A stretch of DNA of 64,000 nucleotides from Pseudomonadota bacterium (GTDB taxonomy: Bacteria; Pseudomonadota; Gammaproteobacteria; Steroidobacterales; Steroidobacteraceae), in NCBI GenBank assembly GCA_023417315.1, contig JAEZFW010000025.1, positions 1-64,000 of the forward strand, written 5' to 3'. The position numbers were made by a program, and so were the translations under genes. Under the pieces are notes generated by a model. The model did no database searches and was not told where the DNA came from. It worked only from the letters and a program-made list of their open reading frames with translations. Positions 42,136 to 51,294 of the stretch are shown one piece after another (positions within the stretch are counted from its first letter, which is position 1; every line of letters starts with the position of its first letter).

Positions 42136-43539
42136 ATGCGGAGCGATCGGCGGGGGATCAGAACGGCATGGCTGTGCGCGGTCGCATGCTGTGGATTTTC
42201 ACTGAGCACTCAGGGCGCTGAGCTCGAGCTCGAGAGGGAAGAGCTGAAGCTCGGCTTCATCAAGCTCACGGACATGGCGCCGCTCGCGATTGCCTATGAG
42301 AAAGGGTTCTTCGAGGACGAGGGCCTCTACGTGACGCTGGAGCCGCAAGCGAACTGGAAGGTCATCCTCGATCGCGTCATCACCGGCGAGCTCGATGGTG
42401 CACACATGCTCGCAGGTCAGCCGCTCGGCGCGACGATCGGATTCGGGACCAAAGCAGACGTCGTCACCGCCTTCAGCATGGACTTGAACGGCAATGCCAT
42501 TACGGTCTCGAACGATGTCTGGTCGATCATGAAGCCGAACCTTCCAAAGGACGCGAGCGGCAAACCGCTGCATCCCATCAAGGCGGATGCGCTCAAGCCT
42601 GCGATCGAGAAGATCAAGGCAGGTGGCAAGCCCTTCCAGCTGGCCATGGTGTTTCCGGTCTCGACGCACAATTACGAGCTGCGCTACTGGCTCGCCGCAG
42701 GCGGTATTCATCCCGGTTTCTATTCGCCGACCGACGTGAGTGGTCAGATCAAAGCGGACGTGCTGCTGTCGGTCACGCCTCCGCCGCAGATGCCCGCGAC
42801 GCTCGAGGCCGGAACGATCCATGGCTACTGCGTCGGTGAGCCGTGGAATCAGCAAGCGATCTTCAAGGGAGTCGGTGTCCCGGTCATCACCGACATCGAG
42901 ATCTGGAAGAACAATCCGGAGAAAGTGTTCGGCGTCACGAAGGCCTGGGCGGAGAAGCATCCGAACACGCACCTCGCGCTCGTGAAAGCGCTCATCCGCG
43001 CCGGCATGTGGCTCGATGAGGGTAACGGCAAGAACAGGCAGGAAGCCGCAAAGATTCTCTCTAGACCTGAGTACGTCGGTGCCGACTATCAAGTCATCGC
43101 GAACAGCATGACCGGAACGTTCGAGTACGACCGCGGCGACAAGCGCTCGCTGCCTGACTTCAACGTCTTCTTCAGACACTACGCGACATATCCGTACTAC
43201 AGCGATGCGGTCTGGTACCTCACGCAGATGCGTCGCTGGGGGCAAATCGCCGAGGGCAAAGCGGATCAGTGGTATCACGACGTCGCGAAGAAGGTTTATC
43301 TGCCGAAGATCTACCTCGACGCGGCACGCATGTTGGTCGATGAAGGTAAGGCGAAGAAGGAAGACTTCCCGTGGACGAGCGACGGCTATCGCGCGCCGAC
43401 GAAGGAGTTCATCGATGACGTCGTCTATGACGGACGCAAGCCGAACGCTTACCTCGAGTCGCTCGCGATCGGACTGAAATCGGATCAAAGAGTCGAGGGC
43501 GGCGCAGTGCGCGATCAGAAGCTGACCGCCGTGCAGTAG
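42136..43539 (+). CDS. nrtA: Nitrate ABC transporter substrate-binding protein
   Basis: Periplasmic nitrate/nitrite-binding protein of 467 residues. It shares with NasS the segments LGFIKLTDMAPLAIAYEKG, DGAHMLAGQPLGA and YCVGEPWNQQA, but carries an export signal (WLCAVACCGFSLSTQG). It is CmpA/NrtA-like, and nitrate is favoured over bicarbonate because of NasT/NasS control. AAGGAG lies 9 bases before the ATG at 42136. The frame extends upstream over the terminator, but those residues are not signal-like. It is first in a long co-directional gene set. Confidence 0.92.
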   Translation: MRSDRRGIRTAWLCAVACCGFSLSTQGAELELEREELKLGFIKLTDMAPLAIAYEKGFFEDEGLYVTLEPQANWKVILDRVITGELDGAHMLAGQPLGATIGFGTKADVVTAFSMDLNGNAITVSNDVWSIMKPNLPKDASGKPLHPIKADALKPAIEKIKAGGKPFQLAMVFPVSTHNYELRYWLAAGGIHPGFYSPTDVSGQIKADVLLSVTPPPQMPATLEAGTIHGYCVGEPWNQQAIFKGVGVPVITDIEIWKNNPEKVFGVTKAWAEKHPNTHLALVKALIRAGMWLDEGNGKNRQEAAKILSRPEYVGADYQVIANSMTGTFEYDRGDKRSLPDFNVFFRHYATYPYYSDAVWYLTQMRRWGQIAEGKADQWYHDVAKKVYLPKIYLDAARMLVDEGKAKKEDFPWTSDGYRAPTKEFIDDVVYDGRKPNAYLESLAIGLKSDQRVEGGAVRDQKLTAVQ

Positions 43540-43571
43540 CACGTTGCGAACCATCACTTAGGGAGATCCAG

Positions 43572-44687
43572 ATGTCATCGCGACCCGCCCTCAAGATCGA
43601 CTCGGCCGCAGGCTCGAGCTCGTCGCCCGCGTTACCGCCTGCGGCGAACGCACCGCGCGTGCGAAGACCGATGTCCTTCGAGCGGATCTACTCCGTGCTC
43701 GAAGTCGTCGGTTTGAGCTTCCTGATTCCGATCGTACGGCTGTGCCGCGGTGAGCAGCCGAAAGAGCAAGTCAAATCGCTGTGGCAGTTGCTCGGCGTCC
43801 CGCTCGTCGCCATCGCGCTGTTCTTGTTTGTGTGGAGTCTGGTCGCCTCGCGCATCGAGACGAGCTTGGGTCAGATCCCAGGCCCCGCCGCGGTCTGGTC
43901 GCAGGCGCAATCGCTTTGGCACGATCACGTGGCCGAACGCGAGAAGGCGGATGCGTTCTACGAGCGACAACATCAACGCAACGCCGAGCGGCTCGCGATA
44001 AACCCGGATGCGGAAGTGAAGATCCGCCAGTACACCGGTAAGCCGACGTACATCGATCAGATCGTCACGAGCCTGAAGACCGTCTTCACCGGCTTTCTGC
44101 TAGCAACGCTGGTCGCCGTCCCGATCGGGATCTTCTGCGGACTATCGACGACGATCAACAACGCGCTCAATCCGCTCATCCAGATCTTCAAGCCGGTGTC
44201 GCCGCTTGCCTGGCTGCCGATCGTGACGATGGTCGTGAGCGCGGTGTACGTCGCCGCCAATCCCATGTTCGAGAAAGCGTTCCTGATCTCGGCGATTACC
44301 GTCATGTTGTGCTCGCTCTGGCCCACAGTCATCAACACTGCGGTCGGCGTGAGCTCGATCGATCGCGATCTCATCAACGTCTCGAAGGTGCTGCAGCTTC
44401 CTTGGACGACGAAGCTCGTGAAGCTCGTCATTCCATCCTCGTTGCCGCTCATCTTCACCGGGATGCGCTTATCGCTCGGGGTGGGTTGGATGGTGCTGAT
44501 CGCTGCGGAGATGCTGGCGCAAAACCCCGGCCTCGGGAAATTCGTATGGGATGAGTTCCAGAACGGCAGCTCCGACTCGTTGGCGCGACTCATGGTCGCG
44601 GTGTTCACGATCGGATTGATCGGCTTCATGCTCGATCGAGTGATGCTGACGCTGCAGAGCGTCTTCAGCTTCGGAGCACATCGATGA
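43572..44687 (+). CDS. nrtB: Nitrate ABC transporter permease
   Basis: Inner-membrane permease of 371 residues with BPD_transp_1 architecture. An N-terminal extension (about 1-75) precedes a first segment (PLVAIALFLFVWSLVAS). A periplasmic stretch follows, then the core with ATLVAVPIGIFCGLS and the ATPase-contact loop VSKVLQLPWTTKLVKLVIPSS. GGGAGA precedes the ATG. Its last codons overlap the ATPase start (ATGA), consistent with a fixed complex stoichiometry. Confidence 0.92.
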   Translation: MSSRPALKIDSAAGSSSSPALPPAANAPRVRRPMSFERIYSVLEVVGLSFLIPIVRLCRGEQPKEQVKSLWQLLGVPLVAIALFLFVWSLVASRIETSLGQIPGPAAVWSQAQSLWHDHVAEREKADAFYERQHQRNAERLAINPDAEVKIRQYTGKPTYIDQIVTSLKTVFTGFLLATLVAVPIGIFCGLSTTINNALNPLIQIFKPVSPLAWLPIVTMVVSAVYVAANPMFEKAFLISAITVMLCSLWPTVINTAVGVSSIDRDLINVSKVLQLPWTTKLVKLVIPSSLPLIFTGMRLSLGVGWMVLIAAEMLAQNPGLGKFVWDEFQNGSSDSLARLMVAVFTIGLIGFMLDRVMLTLQSVFSFGAHR

Positions 44688-46408
44688 GCGCCGCGACGAT
44701 CAGCAGCGCTGCGAGATCGGGCGCGGGACAAGACGCTGCGCTCCTCGAGCTGAAGCGCGTCAGCAAGCACTACGCCTCAGACATCGGCACAACAGAGGTG
44801 CTGAGCGATGTGAACCTGCGCATCGCGGAAGGCGAGTTCGTTGCCATCGTCGGTTTCTCGGGAAGCGGCAAGACGACACTGATCTCAACGATCGCGGGTC
44901 TTGTAACTCCGGATCGCGGCGAGGTGTTGCTCGATGGCCAATCCGTCGTCGGAGCAGGTCCTGAGCGCGGCGTCGTATTCCAAAGTTACTCCCTCATGCC
45001 GTGGCTCAGCGTGTACGGCAACGTGGCGCTGGCAGTCGATGCGGTCTACCCATCGTGGTCGCGTGAGCAACGGGACGAGCACACTCGCAAGTACATCGCG
45101 ATGGTCGGGCTCACGCATGCGACCGGCCGTCGACCTGCGGAGCTTTCGGGCGGCATGCGTCAGCGTGTCGCGGTCGCGCGCGCACTCGCGATGGATCCGC
45201 GCGTGTTGCTGTTGGACGAGCCGCTCTCGGCCCTCGATGCACTCACCCGAGCGAAACTACAGGATGAGATCGAAGCCATCTGGCGCGAACAACGTAAGAC
45301 CGTCGTGCTCGTCACGAACGATGTCGATGAAGCGCTTCTGTTGGCGGATCGCATCATCCCGTTGAAACCAGGACCGCGCGCCACGCTCGGCCGCGAGTTC
45401 AAGGTCACACTGCCGCGACCGCGCGATCGCACGGAGGTGAATCACGATCCGGCCTATCAGGGCTTGCGCGCAGAGATCACCGAATACCTGATCTCGCTGG
45501 GAATGGAACGATCGAGCGCTGCGCAAGAGGAGCTTACGGCGCCGGAGGTTGTGCCGATCACCGCCACGAAGGCTGCGCGCAAAGCGATGGAGCCGAAGCC
45601 GGCCGAGGATGTGAATCGTTTCGTCGAGTTCTATGACGTCACGAAGATCTACCCGACGCCGGAAGGTCCGCTCACAGTCGTCGACAAATTCAACCTAAAC
45701 ATCCGCAAGGGCGAGTTCATCTCGCTGATCGGACACTCCGGCTGCGGTAAGTCAACCGTCCTGTCGATGATCGCGGGATTGAATGAGATCAGCGGCGGCA
45801 GCATCGTCCTCGATGGACGAGAGATCGTAAGTGCGGGGCCGGATCGTGGCGTCGTCTTCCAAGCACCGAGCCTGCTGCCTTGGCTCACCGCGAGCGAGAA
45901 CGTCGCGCTTGGGGTCGATCGTGTTTATCCGCACGCCTTCGATCGCGAGCGCCTCGACATCGTCGACTACTACTTGGCACGCGTCGGTCTGGCGGATGCC
46001 GCAGACAGAAAGGCAAGCGATCTTTCGAATGGCATGAAACAACGAGTCGGCTTAGCGCGCGCGTTCGCGCTGTCGCCGAAGCTGCTGCTACTCGACGAAC
46101 CCTTCGGGATGCTGGATGCCCTCACACGATGGGACCTGCAAGAGGTGCTCATGGACGTGTGGCGTCGCAATCGAGTCACCGCCATCTGCGTCACGCACGA
46201 CGTCGATGAAGCGATCTTGCTCGCCGATCGCGTCGTGATGATGACGAACGGCCCGTACGCGAGGATCGGCAACATCATGAGTGTGGACCTGCCGCGCCCG
46301 CGCAGCCGCAAGGCCTTGCTCGAGCATCCGAAGTACTACGCCTATCGCGAAGAGTTGCTCAAGTTCCTCGCCGAGTGCGAGCGCACGCATCAGGCGCATG
46401 CCGCTTGA
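44684..46408 (+). CDS. Fused double ATPase of the nitrate ABC transporter (NrtD-NrtC type)
   Basis: Single chain of 574 residues with two complete ABC ATPase domains. Domain 1 (about 20-265) has GFSGSGKTT, LSGGMRQR and LLLDEPLSALD; its H-loop reads LVTNDVDEA, with Asn in place of the catalytic His. Domain 2 (about 305-555) has GHSGCGKST, LSNGMKQRVG, LLLDEPFGMLD and a normal VTHDVDEA. Cyanobacterial NrtC and NrtD are separate chains, and NrtC carries an NrtA-like tail that is absent here. The fusion should form an asymmetric site pair with one degenerate catalytic centre. Confidence 0.9.
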   Translation: MSAATISSAARSGAGQDAALLELKRVSKHYASDIGTTEVLSDVNLRIAEGEFVAIVGFSGSGKTTLISTIAGLVTPDRGEVLLDGQSVVGAGPERGVVFQSYSLMPWLSVYGNVALAVDAVYPSWSREQRDEHTRKYIAMVGLTHATGRRPAELSGGMRQRVAVARALAMDPRVLLLDEPLSALDALTRAKLQDEIEAIWREQRKTVVLVTNDVDEALLLADRIIPLKPGPRATLGREFKVTLPRPRDRTEVNHDPAYQGLRAEITEYLISLGMERSSAAQEELTAPEVVPITATKAARKAMEPKPAEDVNRFVEFYDVTKIYPTPEGPLTVVDKFNLNIRKGEFISLIGHSGCGKSTVLSMIAGLNEISGGSIVLDGREIVSAGPDRGVVFQAPSLLPWLTASENVALGVDRVYPHAFDRERLDIVDYYLARVGLADAADRKASDLSNGMKQRVGLARAFALSPKLLLLDEPFGMLDALTRWDLQEVLMDVWRRNRVTAICVTHDVDEAILLADRVVMMTNGPYARIGNIMSVDLPRPRSRKALLEHPKYYAYREELLKFLAECERTHQAHAA

Positions 46409-46466
46409 GGCTCAGGAACGTGTGAGCAGTCGTACCGAACAACAATCGATGTCCTAGGGAGGTCTT

Positions 46467-47711
46467 ATGAATCGTCGGATCACACACTCACTCGCGCTCG
46501 CTGTCAGTCTCACTCTCGCAGCAGCCGCAGCACACGCGCAAACGCCCGATAGCATGGGGGCGCTTGAAGGCGCGATTTCAGGAACGAAGCTCCTGTTCGA
46601 TACGCGCATGCGCTACGAAGGCGTCGATCAGGATCCAATGGCCGAGGAGGCGGAGGCGCTCACGGTGCGTGCTCGCATCGGCTTCGAGACTGGCAAGGCA
46701 TGGGGAACATCACTCCTGGCCGAAGGCGACCTCGTGTGGCCGCTGCTCACGGACTACAACAGCACGACAAACGGCAAAACGCAGTATCCGATCGTGGCCG
46801 ATCCGGAAGCGTACGAGATCAATCGGCTGCAGCTCACGAACACGTCGCTGCCGGGGACGACGCTTACCGTCGGGCGGCAACGCATTCTGCTCGATGATCA
46901 AAGGTTCGTCGGCAACGTCGGCTGGAGGCAAAACGAGCAGACGTATGACTCCGTTCGTCTCGTCAACAAGAGCGTCAGGAATCTATCTCTCGATCTCTCG
47001 TACGTCACGCAAGTGAATCGAGTGTTCGGCAAAGATTCCGTGCAAGGTCGCTATGAGGGCGATAGTGTCCTCGCGAACGTCTCGTATCAGTTCCCGATCG
47101 GCAAGCTCACCGGTTTCGGCTACTTGCTCGAGTTCGATCCCATTGCGGCTGTTCCTGCCGCGGTGCGAGATTCGTCCGAAACTATCGGCGTGCGCTTCGC
47201 GGGAGAGAAGCCCGTCGGCAAAGCGAAGATCGCATACGCGGGATCTTACGCTACGCAGAACGAGCGCGCTGACAATCCGCTCGAGTTCGATCTCGACTAC
47301 TACTTGGGCGAAGTGACGGGCACGTTCAGCCGCTACTCGCTCGGCGCGGGACTTGAAGTGCTCGAAGGCGATGGCGTGAAAGGCTTCACGACGCCGCTCG
47401 CCACGTTGCACAAGTTCCAGGGATGGACTGACAAGTTCCTTGCCACACCGCCTCAAGGCATCGAGGACCGATATCTCAATGCGGGCGTGACCTTCAAGAA
47501 CGTAGCGACGCTCGAGACCGTTGCGCTCGTTGCGAGCTATCACACGTATGAGGCCGAGCGCATCTCGATGGACTACGGCGATGAGATCAACGTGCAGCTC
47601 CTCGCGAAGCTCGGCAAGTTCAGCGGCATCCTGAAGTATGGCGACTATCGTGCGGATGAGCTCCTCACCGACACGAAGAAGTATTGGGTGCAGTTCGAAT
47701 ATGTGTGGTGA
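46467..47711 (+). CDS. Outer-membrane porin, alginate-export-like fold
   Basis: Exported barrel of 414 residues with a signal peptide ending AHAQ and a terminal QFEYVW (aromatic end). Repeating strand patterns (LTVGRQRILLDDQRFVGNVG, WRQNEQTYDSVRLV) match the AlgE/alginate_exp porin family. In this operon it most likely lets nitrate or nitrite into the periplasm; polysaccharide export is not supported by context. GGGAGG lies before the ATG. It lies 58 bases after the ATPase gene and is followed by an octamer array. Confidence 0.85.
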   Translation: MNRRITHSLALAVSLTLAAAAAHAQTPDSMGALEGAISGTKLLFDTRMRYEGVDQDPMAEEAEALTVRARIGFETGKAWGTSLLAEGDLVWPLLTDYNSTTNGKTQYPIVADPEAYEINRLQLTNTSLPGTTLTVGRQRILLDDQRFVGNVGWRQNEQTYDSVRLVNKSVRNLSLDLSYVTQVNRVFGKDSVQGRYEGDSVLANVSYQFPIGKLTGFGYLLEFDPIAAVPAAVRDSSETIGVRFAGEKPVGKAKIAYAGSYATQNERADNPLEFDLDYYLGEVTGTFSRYSLGAGLEVLEGDGVKGFTTPLATLHKFQGWTDKFLATPPQGIEDRYLNAGVTFKNVATLETVALVASYHTYEAERISMDYGDEINVQLLAKLGKFSGILKYGDYRADELLTDTKKYWVQFEYVW

Positions 47712-47716
47712 GCGCA

Positions 47717-47834
47717 TGGCCAACTGGCTAACTGGCCAACTGGCATCTCGCCAGAGAAAACGTGCGCGCAGCGCGCGCACAACTCCATTGTTCCTTCTGG
47801 CCAGTTGCCAGTGGCCAGTTGGCCAGTTGGCCTT
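47717..47834. repeat. Inverted CCAACTGG octamer array (family 2), with core hairpin
   Basis: The left arm (47717-47757) has CCAACTGG, CTAACTGG and CCAACTGG and ends GCCAGAG. The right arm (47795-47834) starts TTCTGG and has four inverted units. The core holds a perfect GTGCGCGC/GCGCGCAC hairpin. The element sits inside the nrt operon and may separate transport from redox genes by partial termination. Confidence 0.85.
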
Positions 47835-47847
47835 GAAAGACTGAACG

Positions 47848-49824
47848 ATGGTCGCCGCAATCCAATCCGAAGAGCTCCATCTGGCGCACGATCAGCGGCC
47901 GATCGTGATCGTGGGAAGCGGGCCGGTCGGTGTGCGCACAGCTGGCGAGCTGGAGCGGCGCGGAGCGAGCGCGCCGATCATTCTGTATGGCGCGGAAGCC
48001 GAGGAGCCGTATAACCGTGTGCGGCTCTCCTCACTGCTCGCGGGTGAGATTGCATGGGCAAGCTGGGCGAACGACACCATGCTCGATCCGCGCAGCAACG
48101 TGGAACGTCGTCTTGGGTGCGCAGTCACGATGATCGATCGCGAGGCGCGTACGATTCGCGATGCCGAGGGGACCGTTCAACCGTACTCGAAGCTCATCAT
48201 CGCAACAGGTTCGACGCCACACGTTCCGAACATTCCCGGCACGGATTTGCCTGGCGTCTATACGTTTCGCGATCTCAAGGACGTGCAGCAGCTCTTTGCA
48301 CGACGCATGCGCAGCCGTCGCACCGTTGTGTTGGGTGGCGGCTTGCTCGGTCTCGAAGCTGCACGCGCCATGCGGCGCTTTCATACGCAAGTCATCGTTG
48401 TCGAGCATGCGCCTCGGCCCATGCCAAGGCAGCTCGATGATGAAGGTGGGCAACGCCTCGCTGCGCATTTGCGGCGCATCGGTATCGACATCGTGCTCGG
48501 CGAGGGCACGCGCAGGATCGTAGGCGAACCTCGCGTCTCGGGTGTCGAGCTCATGAGTGGAGTCATCATCGAGTGCGATACCGTCGTCATCGCAACCGGC
48601 ATCCGCCCCAATATCGAGCTCGCGCGCAAAGCAGGCTTGAGCGTCGGCCGCGGCATCCGCGTCGACGATCAGATGCGCACCTCGGATCCCGCGATCTTCG
48701 CCGTCGGTGAGTGTGCAGAGCATCGCGGCCTCGTGTACGGACTCGTCGCGCCAGGCTACGAACAAGCGGCAGTCGTCGCGACGATCCTGGCGAAAGGCGG
48801 CGCGAGCTATCACGGCTCGCTCACGGCAACACGCCTCAAGGTCGTCGGCGTACCTGTGTTCAGCATCGGTCGCGTCTCAGATGACGATCTCACGCAGGAT
48901 GCAAAGCGCTGCACTCATCAGCTCGCAGATCATTACTGCAAAGTGACTGTAGAGAAGGGGCGCTTGGTGGGCGCAATGGCGATCGGCGAGGCGCCCCAGC
49001 TCGGACGTTTGCAAGAGGCCGTCACGCATGCGCGGAAGGTGTGGCCATGGCAGCTATGGCGCTTTCAGCGCACAGGTCTCCTCTGGACGGAGCGGAAGGC
49101 GCAGCACGTACGGCAATGGCCCGACAACGTTGCAGTGTGCAACTGCATGGGCGTGACGCGCGGAACGCTCGGTAAAGCGATCAGCGGCGGGGCCTGCACG
49201 GTAGCTGCTCTCGCAGCGGCGACCGGCGCTTCCACAGTGTGTGGATCGTGTCGACCACTGCTTGCGCAACTGTGCGGCACACGTGAGCCGACACCGCCCG
49301 CGCGTGCCTGGCGACCTTTGCTCGGCGCGACGGTGGTTGCTGCGGTGATTGCGATCCTGCTCTTGCTTCCGATCAGTTTGAACTACGCGTCGTCGGTGCA
49401 ATCTTCGATCACTTTCGACTTCCTGTGGCGATCGAGCTTCTGGAAGCAGGTGACGGGCTATAGCACCGTCGGGTTCACGACGCTCGCACTGTTGATGTCG
49501 TTCCGCAAGCGGATCAAGCGCTTCTCATTCGGCGACTTCGCGTACTGGCGCATCGTTCACGTCGCGCTTGCAGTCGTCGGGTTGTTTGCGCTCGTCGCTC
49601 ATACCGGCGGCCGGCTCGGTAGCAATCTGAACTTCCTACTGATGGGCAGCTTCGTAGCTTTGTTGGTGACTGGCGTTGCTGCTGCGGGCGTGCTCGGACT
49701 GCAACACAAGCTGAGCGGCGATTCCGCACGACTGCGCTCGCAGTTTACGTGGGCACACATCTTGTTGTTCTGGCCCGTGCCGGTGCTGCTCGGGTTTCAC
49801 ATCTTCAAAAGCTATTACTTCTGA
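47848..49824 (+). CDS. NirB-like flavoprotein fused to [2Fe-2S] and membrane dihaem b domains
   Basis: Protein of 658 residues. It has an FAD site (IVIVGSGPVGV, residue 19), an NAD(P) site (VVLGGGLLGLEAA, about 160), and a BFD-like [2Fe-2S] domain with C431xC433 and C465xxC468. At least four, probably five, membrane segments (from about 490) follow. His571/His585 in one and His637/His651 in another, each pair 14 apart, suit two stacked haems b. The N-terminal part equals NirB without its sirohaem domain. It should carry electrons from cytoplasmic NAD(P)H across the membrane, probably to the multihaem protein encoded 9 bases downstream. Confidence 0.85.
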   Translation: MVAAIQSEELHLAHDQRPIVIVGSGPVGVRTAGELERRGASAPIILYGAEAEEPYNRVRLSSLLAGEIAWASWANDTMLDPRSNVERRLGCAVTMIDREARTIRDAEGTVQPYSKLIIATGSTPHVPNIPGTDLPGVYTFRDLKDVQQLFARRMRSRRTVVLGGGLLGLEAARAMRRFHTQVIVVEHAPRPMPRQLDDEGGQRLAAHLRRIGIDIVLGEGTRRIVGEPRVSGVELMSGVIIECDTVVIATGIRPNIELARKAGLSVGRGIRVDDQMRTSDPAIFAVGECAEHRGLVYGLVAPGYEQAAVVATILAKGGASYHGSLTATRLKVVGVPVFSIGRVSDDDLTQDAKRCTHQLADHYCKVTVEKGRLVGAMAIGEAPQLGRLQEAVTHARKVWPWQLWRFQRTGLLWTERKAQHVRQWPDNVAVCNCMGVTRGTLGKAISGGACTVAALAAATGASTVCGSCRPLLAQLCGTREPTPPARAWRPLLGATVVAAVIAILLLLPISLNYASSVQSSITFDFLWRSSFWKQVTGYSTVGFTTLALLMSFRKRIKRFSFGDFAYWRIVHVALAVVGLFALVAHTGGRLGSNLNFLLMGSFVALLVTGVAAAGVLGLQHKLSGDSARLRSQFTWAHILLFWPVPVLLGFHIFKSYYF

Positions 49825-49833
49825 CGTGACTGG

Positions 49834-51249
49834 ATGACCGAGCAACGTGGACGAGCAAGTCTTTGGATTCTGTGGGGAGTGTTGAGCTTGATGGCAGCTG
49901 GTTATCTCACGGCGGGCATCGTGAAGAAGGAGGACCGCAGCTCGGTGCTCGCGAGCGCACGTGCCTGGATGCTGCCGGGTCCGACCACGCACGGTCATTA
50001 CCAGATCGAGCTTGCCTGCGACAGCTGCCACACGAGCTCGTTCACCTCGGCCGAGGAGCTGCAGGAAGCGTGTGTCGGGTGCCATGGACAGGAGCTCAAG
50101 GAAGCCGATGACAAGCATCCGCTCTCGAAGTTCGTCGATCCCCGCAATGCGCCGCTGCTCGAGCAGATCGACGCAACGATGTGCGTCACCTGTCACGGCG
50201 AGCATCGCCCGCGCATGACGAACGCAATGGGGGTTACGTTGCCCGACGATCTCTGCGTGCATTGCCACAGCACGATCGCGGAGGAGCGGCCGAGTCACGC
50301 GGGCATGGGTTTCGAAACTTGTGCATCGGCCGGATGCCACAACTTCCACGACAACCGCGCGCTGTACGAAGACTTCTTGTTGCGCCACTTGGATACCGCG
50401 AACACGAGCGAGAAGGCGCGCGTAGCGAGTCGCGATTTCCTCGAGATCGCTTCGATGCTGCCGGAGTATCCGAGCGATCGCTATCCGATCGGCGCGCTCG
50501 GCGAATCGCAAGCTGATGCGCCTGCGCATGCGAAAGCGAATGCCGCGGCAATGAGCGAGTGGCTCGCCTCGAGTCACGCAGCAGCAGGTGTGAACTGTTC
50601 GGGCTGCCACCAGAGCGCCGAGTCAGGTACATGGATCGATAGGCCCGATCACACTGCGTGCGCAGCCTGCCATGCGCCTGAGGTGAAAGGCTTCACATCG
50701 GGTAAGCACGGCATGCGATTCGCGCAGGGCATGTCGCCGATGACGCCAGGGCAAGCGCGACTGCCGATGTGGCCGCAGGTGAAGGACACACCGCTTACGT
50801 GCTCGACATGCCACGGCGCCCACACATTTGACACTGCGAGCGCCGCGACCGAGTCGTGCCTCGGCTGTCATGCGGATCAACACTCGACGTCCTACAAGCA
50901 TTCGAAGCACTTCGAGCTCTGGCAGAAGGAGTTGAGCGGCGAGTTACCGGAAGGCTCTGGCGTGACGTGCGCGACCTGTCACATGCCGCGCATCGAACAT
51001 CGCGATCCGGAGTTCGATTTGAAGCGCACGCTCGTGCAGCACAACCAGAACGACACACTGCGACCCAACGAGAAGATGCTTCGCCCAGTGTGTCTGTCGT
51101 GCCACGCGCTGCAATTTTCGATCGATGCGCTCGCCGACGAGGCGTTGATCGAGCGCAATTTCGCTGGCGCACCAGCGGTGCACATCAGAAGTCTGGAGAT
51201 GGCGCGGGAACGATTGCGCGAGCACGAGGCGCAGCGGAATCGAGAATGA
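49834..51249 (+). CDS. Membrane-anchored 11-haem c-type cytochrome, HAO/NrfA-like region
   Basis: Periplasmic protein of 471 residues with an N-terminal anchor (about 8-29). Ten CxxCH sites (residues 62, 80, 117, 141, 255, 276, 323, 342, 379, 420) plus one CASAGCH (163), an unusual CX4CH. The first five haems form an NrfB/NapC-like electron-transfer part. The last six, with CHADQH followed by SKHFELW and then CATCHMPR, recall the hydroxylamine oxidoreductase and octahaem reductase families. No CxxCK site is seen, so the catalytic haem, if any, is not NrfA-type. Reduction of nitrite, hydroxylamine or NO is inferred from context. Confidence 0.85.
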   Translation: MTEQRGRASLWILWGVLSLMAAGYLTAGIVKKEDRSSVLASARAWMLPGPTTHGHYQIELACDSCHTSSFTSAEELQEACVGCHGQELKEADDKHPLSKFVDPRNAPLLEQIDATMCVTCHGEHRPRMTNAMGVTLPDDLCVHCHSTIAEERPSHAGMGFETCASAGCHNFHDNRALYEDFLLRHLDTANTSEKARVASRDFLEIASMLPEYPSDRYPIGALGESQADAPAHAKANAAAMSEWLASSHAAAGVNCSGCHQSAESGTWIDRPDHTACAACHAPEVKGFTSGKHGMRFAQGMSPMTPGQARLPMWPQVKDTPLTCSTCHGAHTFDTASAATESCLGCHADQHSTSYKHSKHFELWQKELSGELPEGSGVTCATCHMPRIEHRDPEFDLKRTLVQHNQNDTLRPNEKMLRPVCLSCHALQFSIDALADEALIERNFAGAPAVHIRSLEMARERLREHEAQRNRE

Positions 51250-51294
51250 AACTGAAGCGCTTGCTGAGAACACATACCACCTGGGAGGAAGGCG

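Noticed and set aside
42199..43557. Long minus-strand open frame of about 450 codons opposite nrtA
   Set aside because: Arg/Asp/His-rich composition typical of antisense frames in GC-rich genes; the plus strand encodes a clear nitrate-binding protein with a ribosome site.
49834..51249. Multihaem protein considered as NrfA nitrite reductase
   Set aside because: No CxxCK catalytic site, and the haem number and spacing do not fit pentahaem NrfA.
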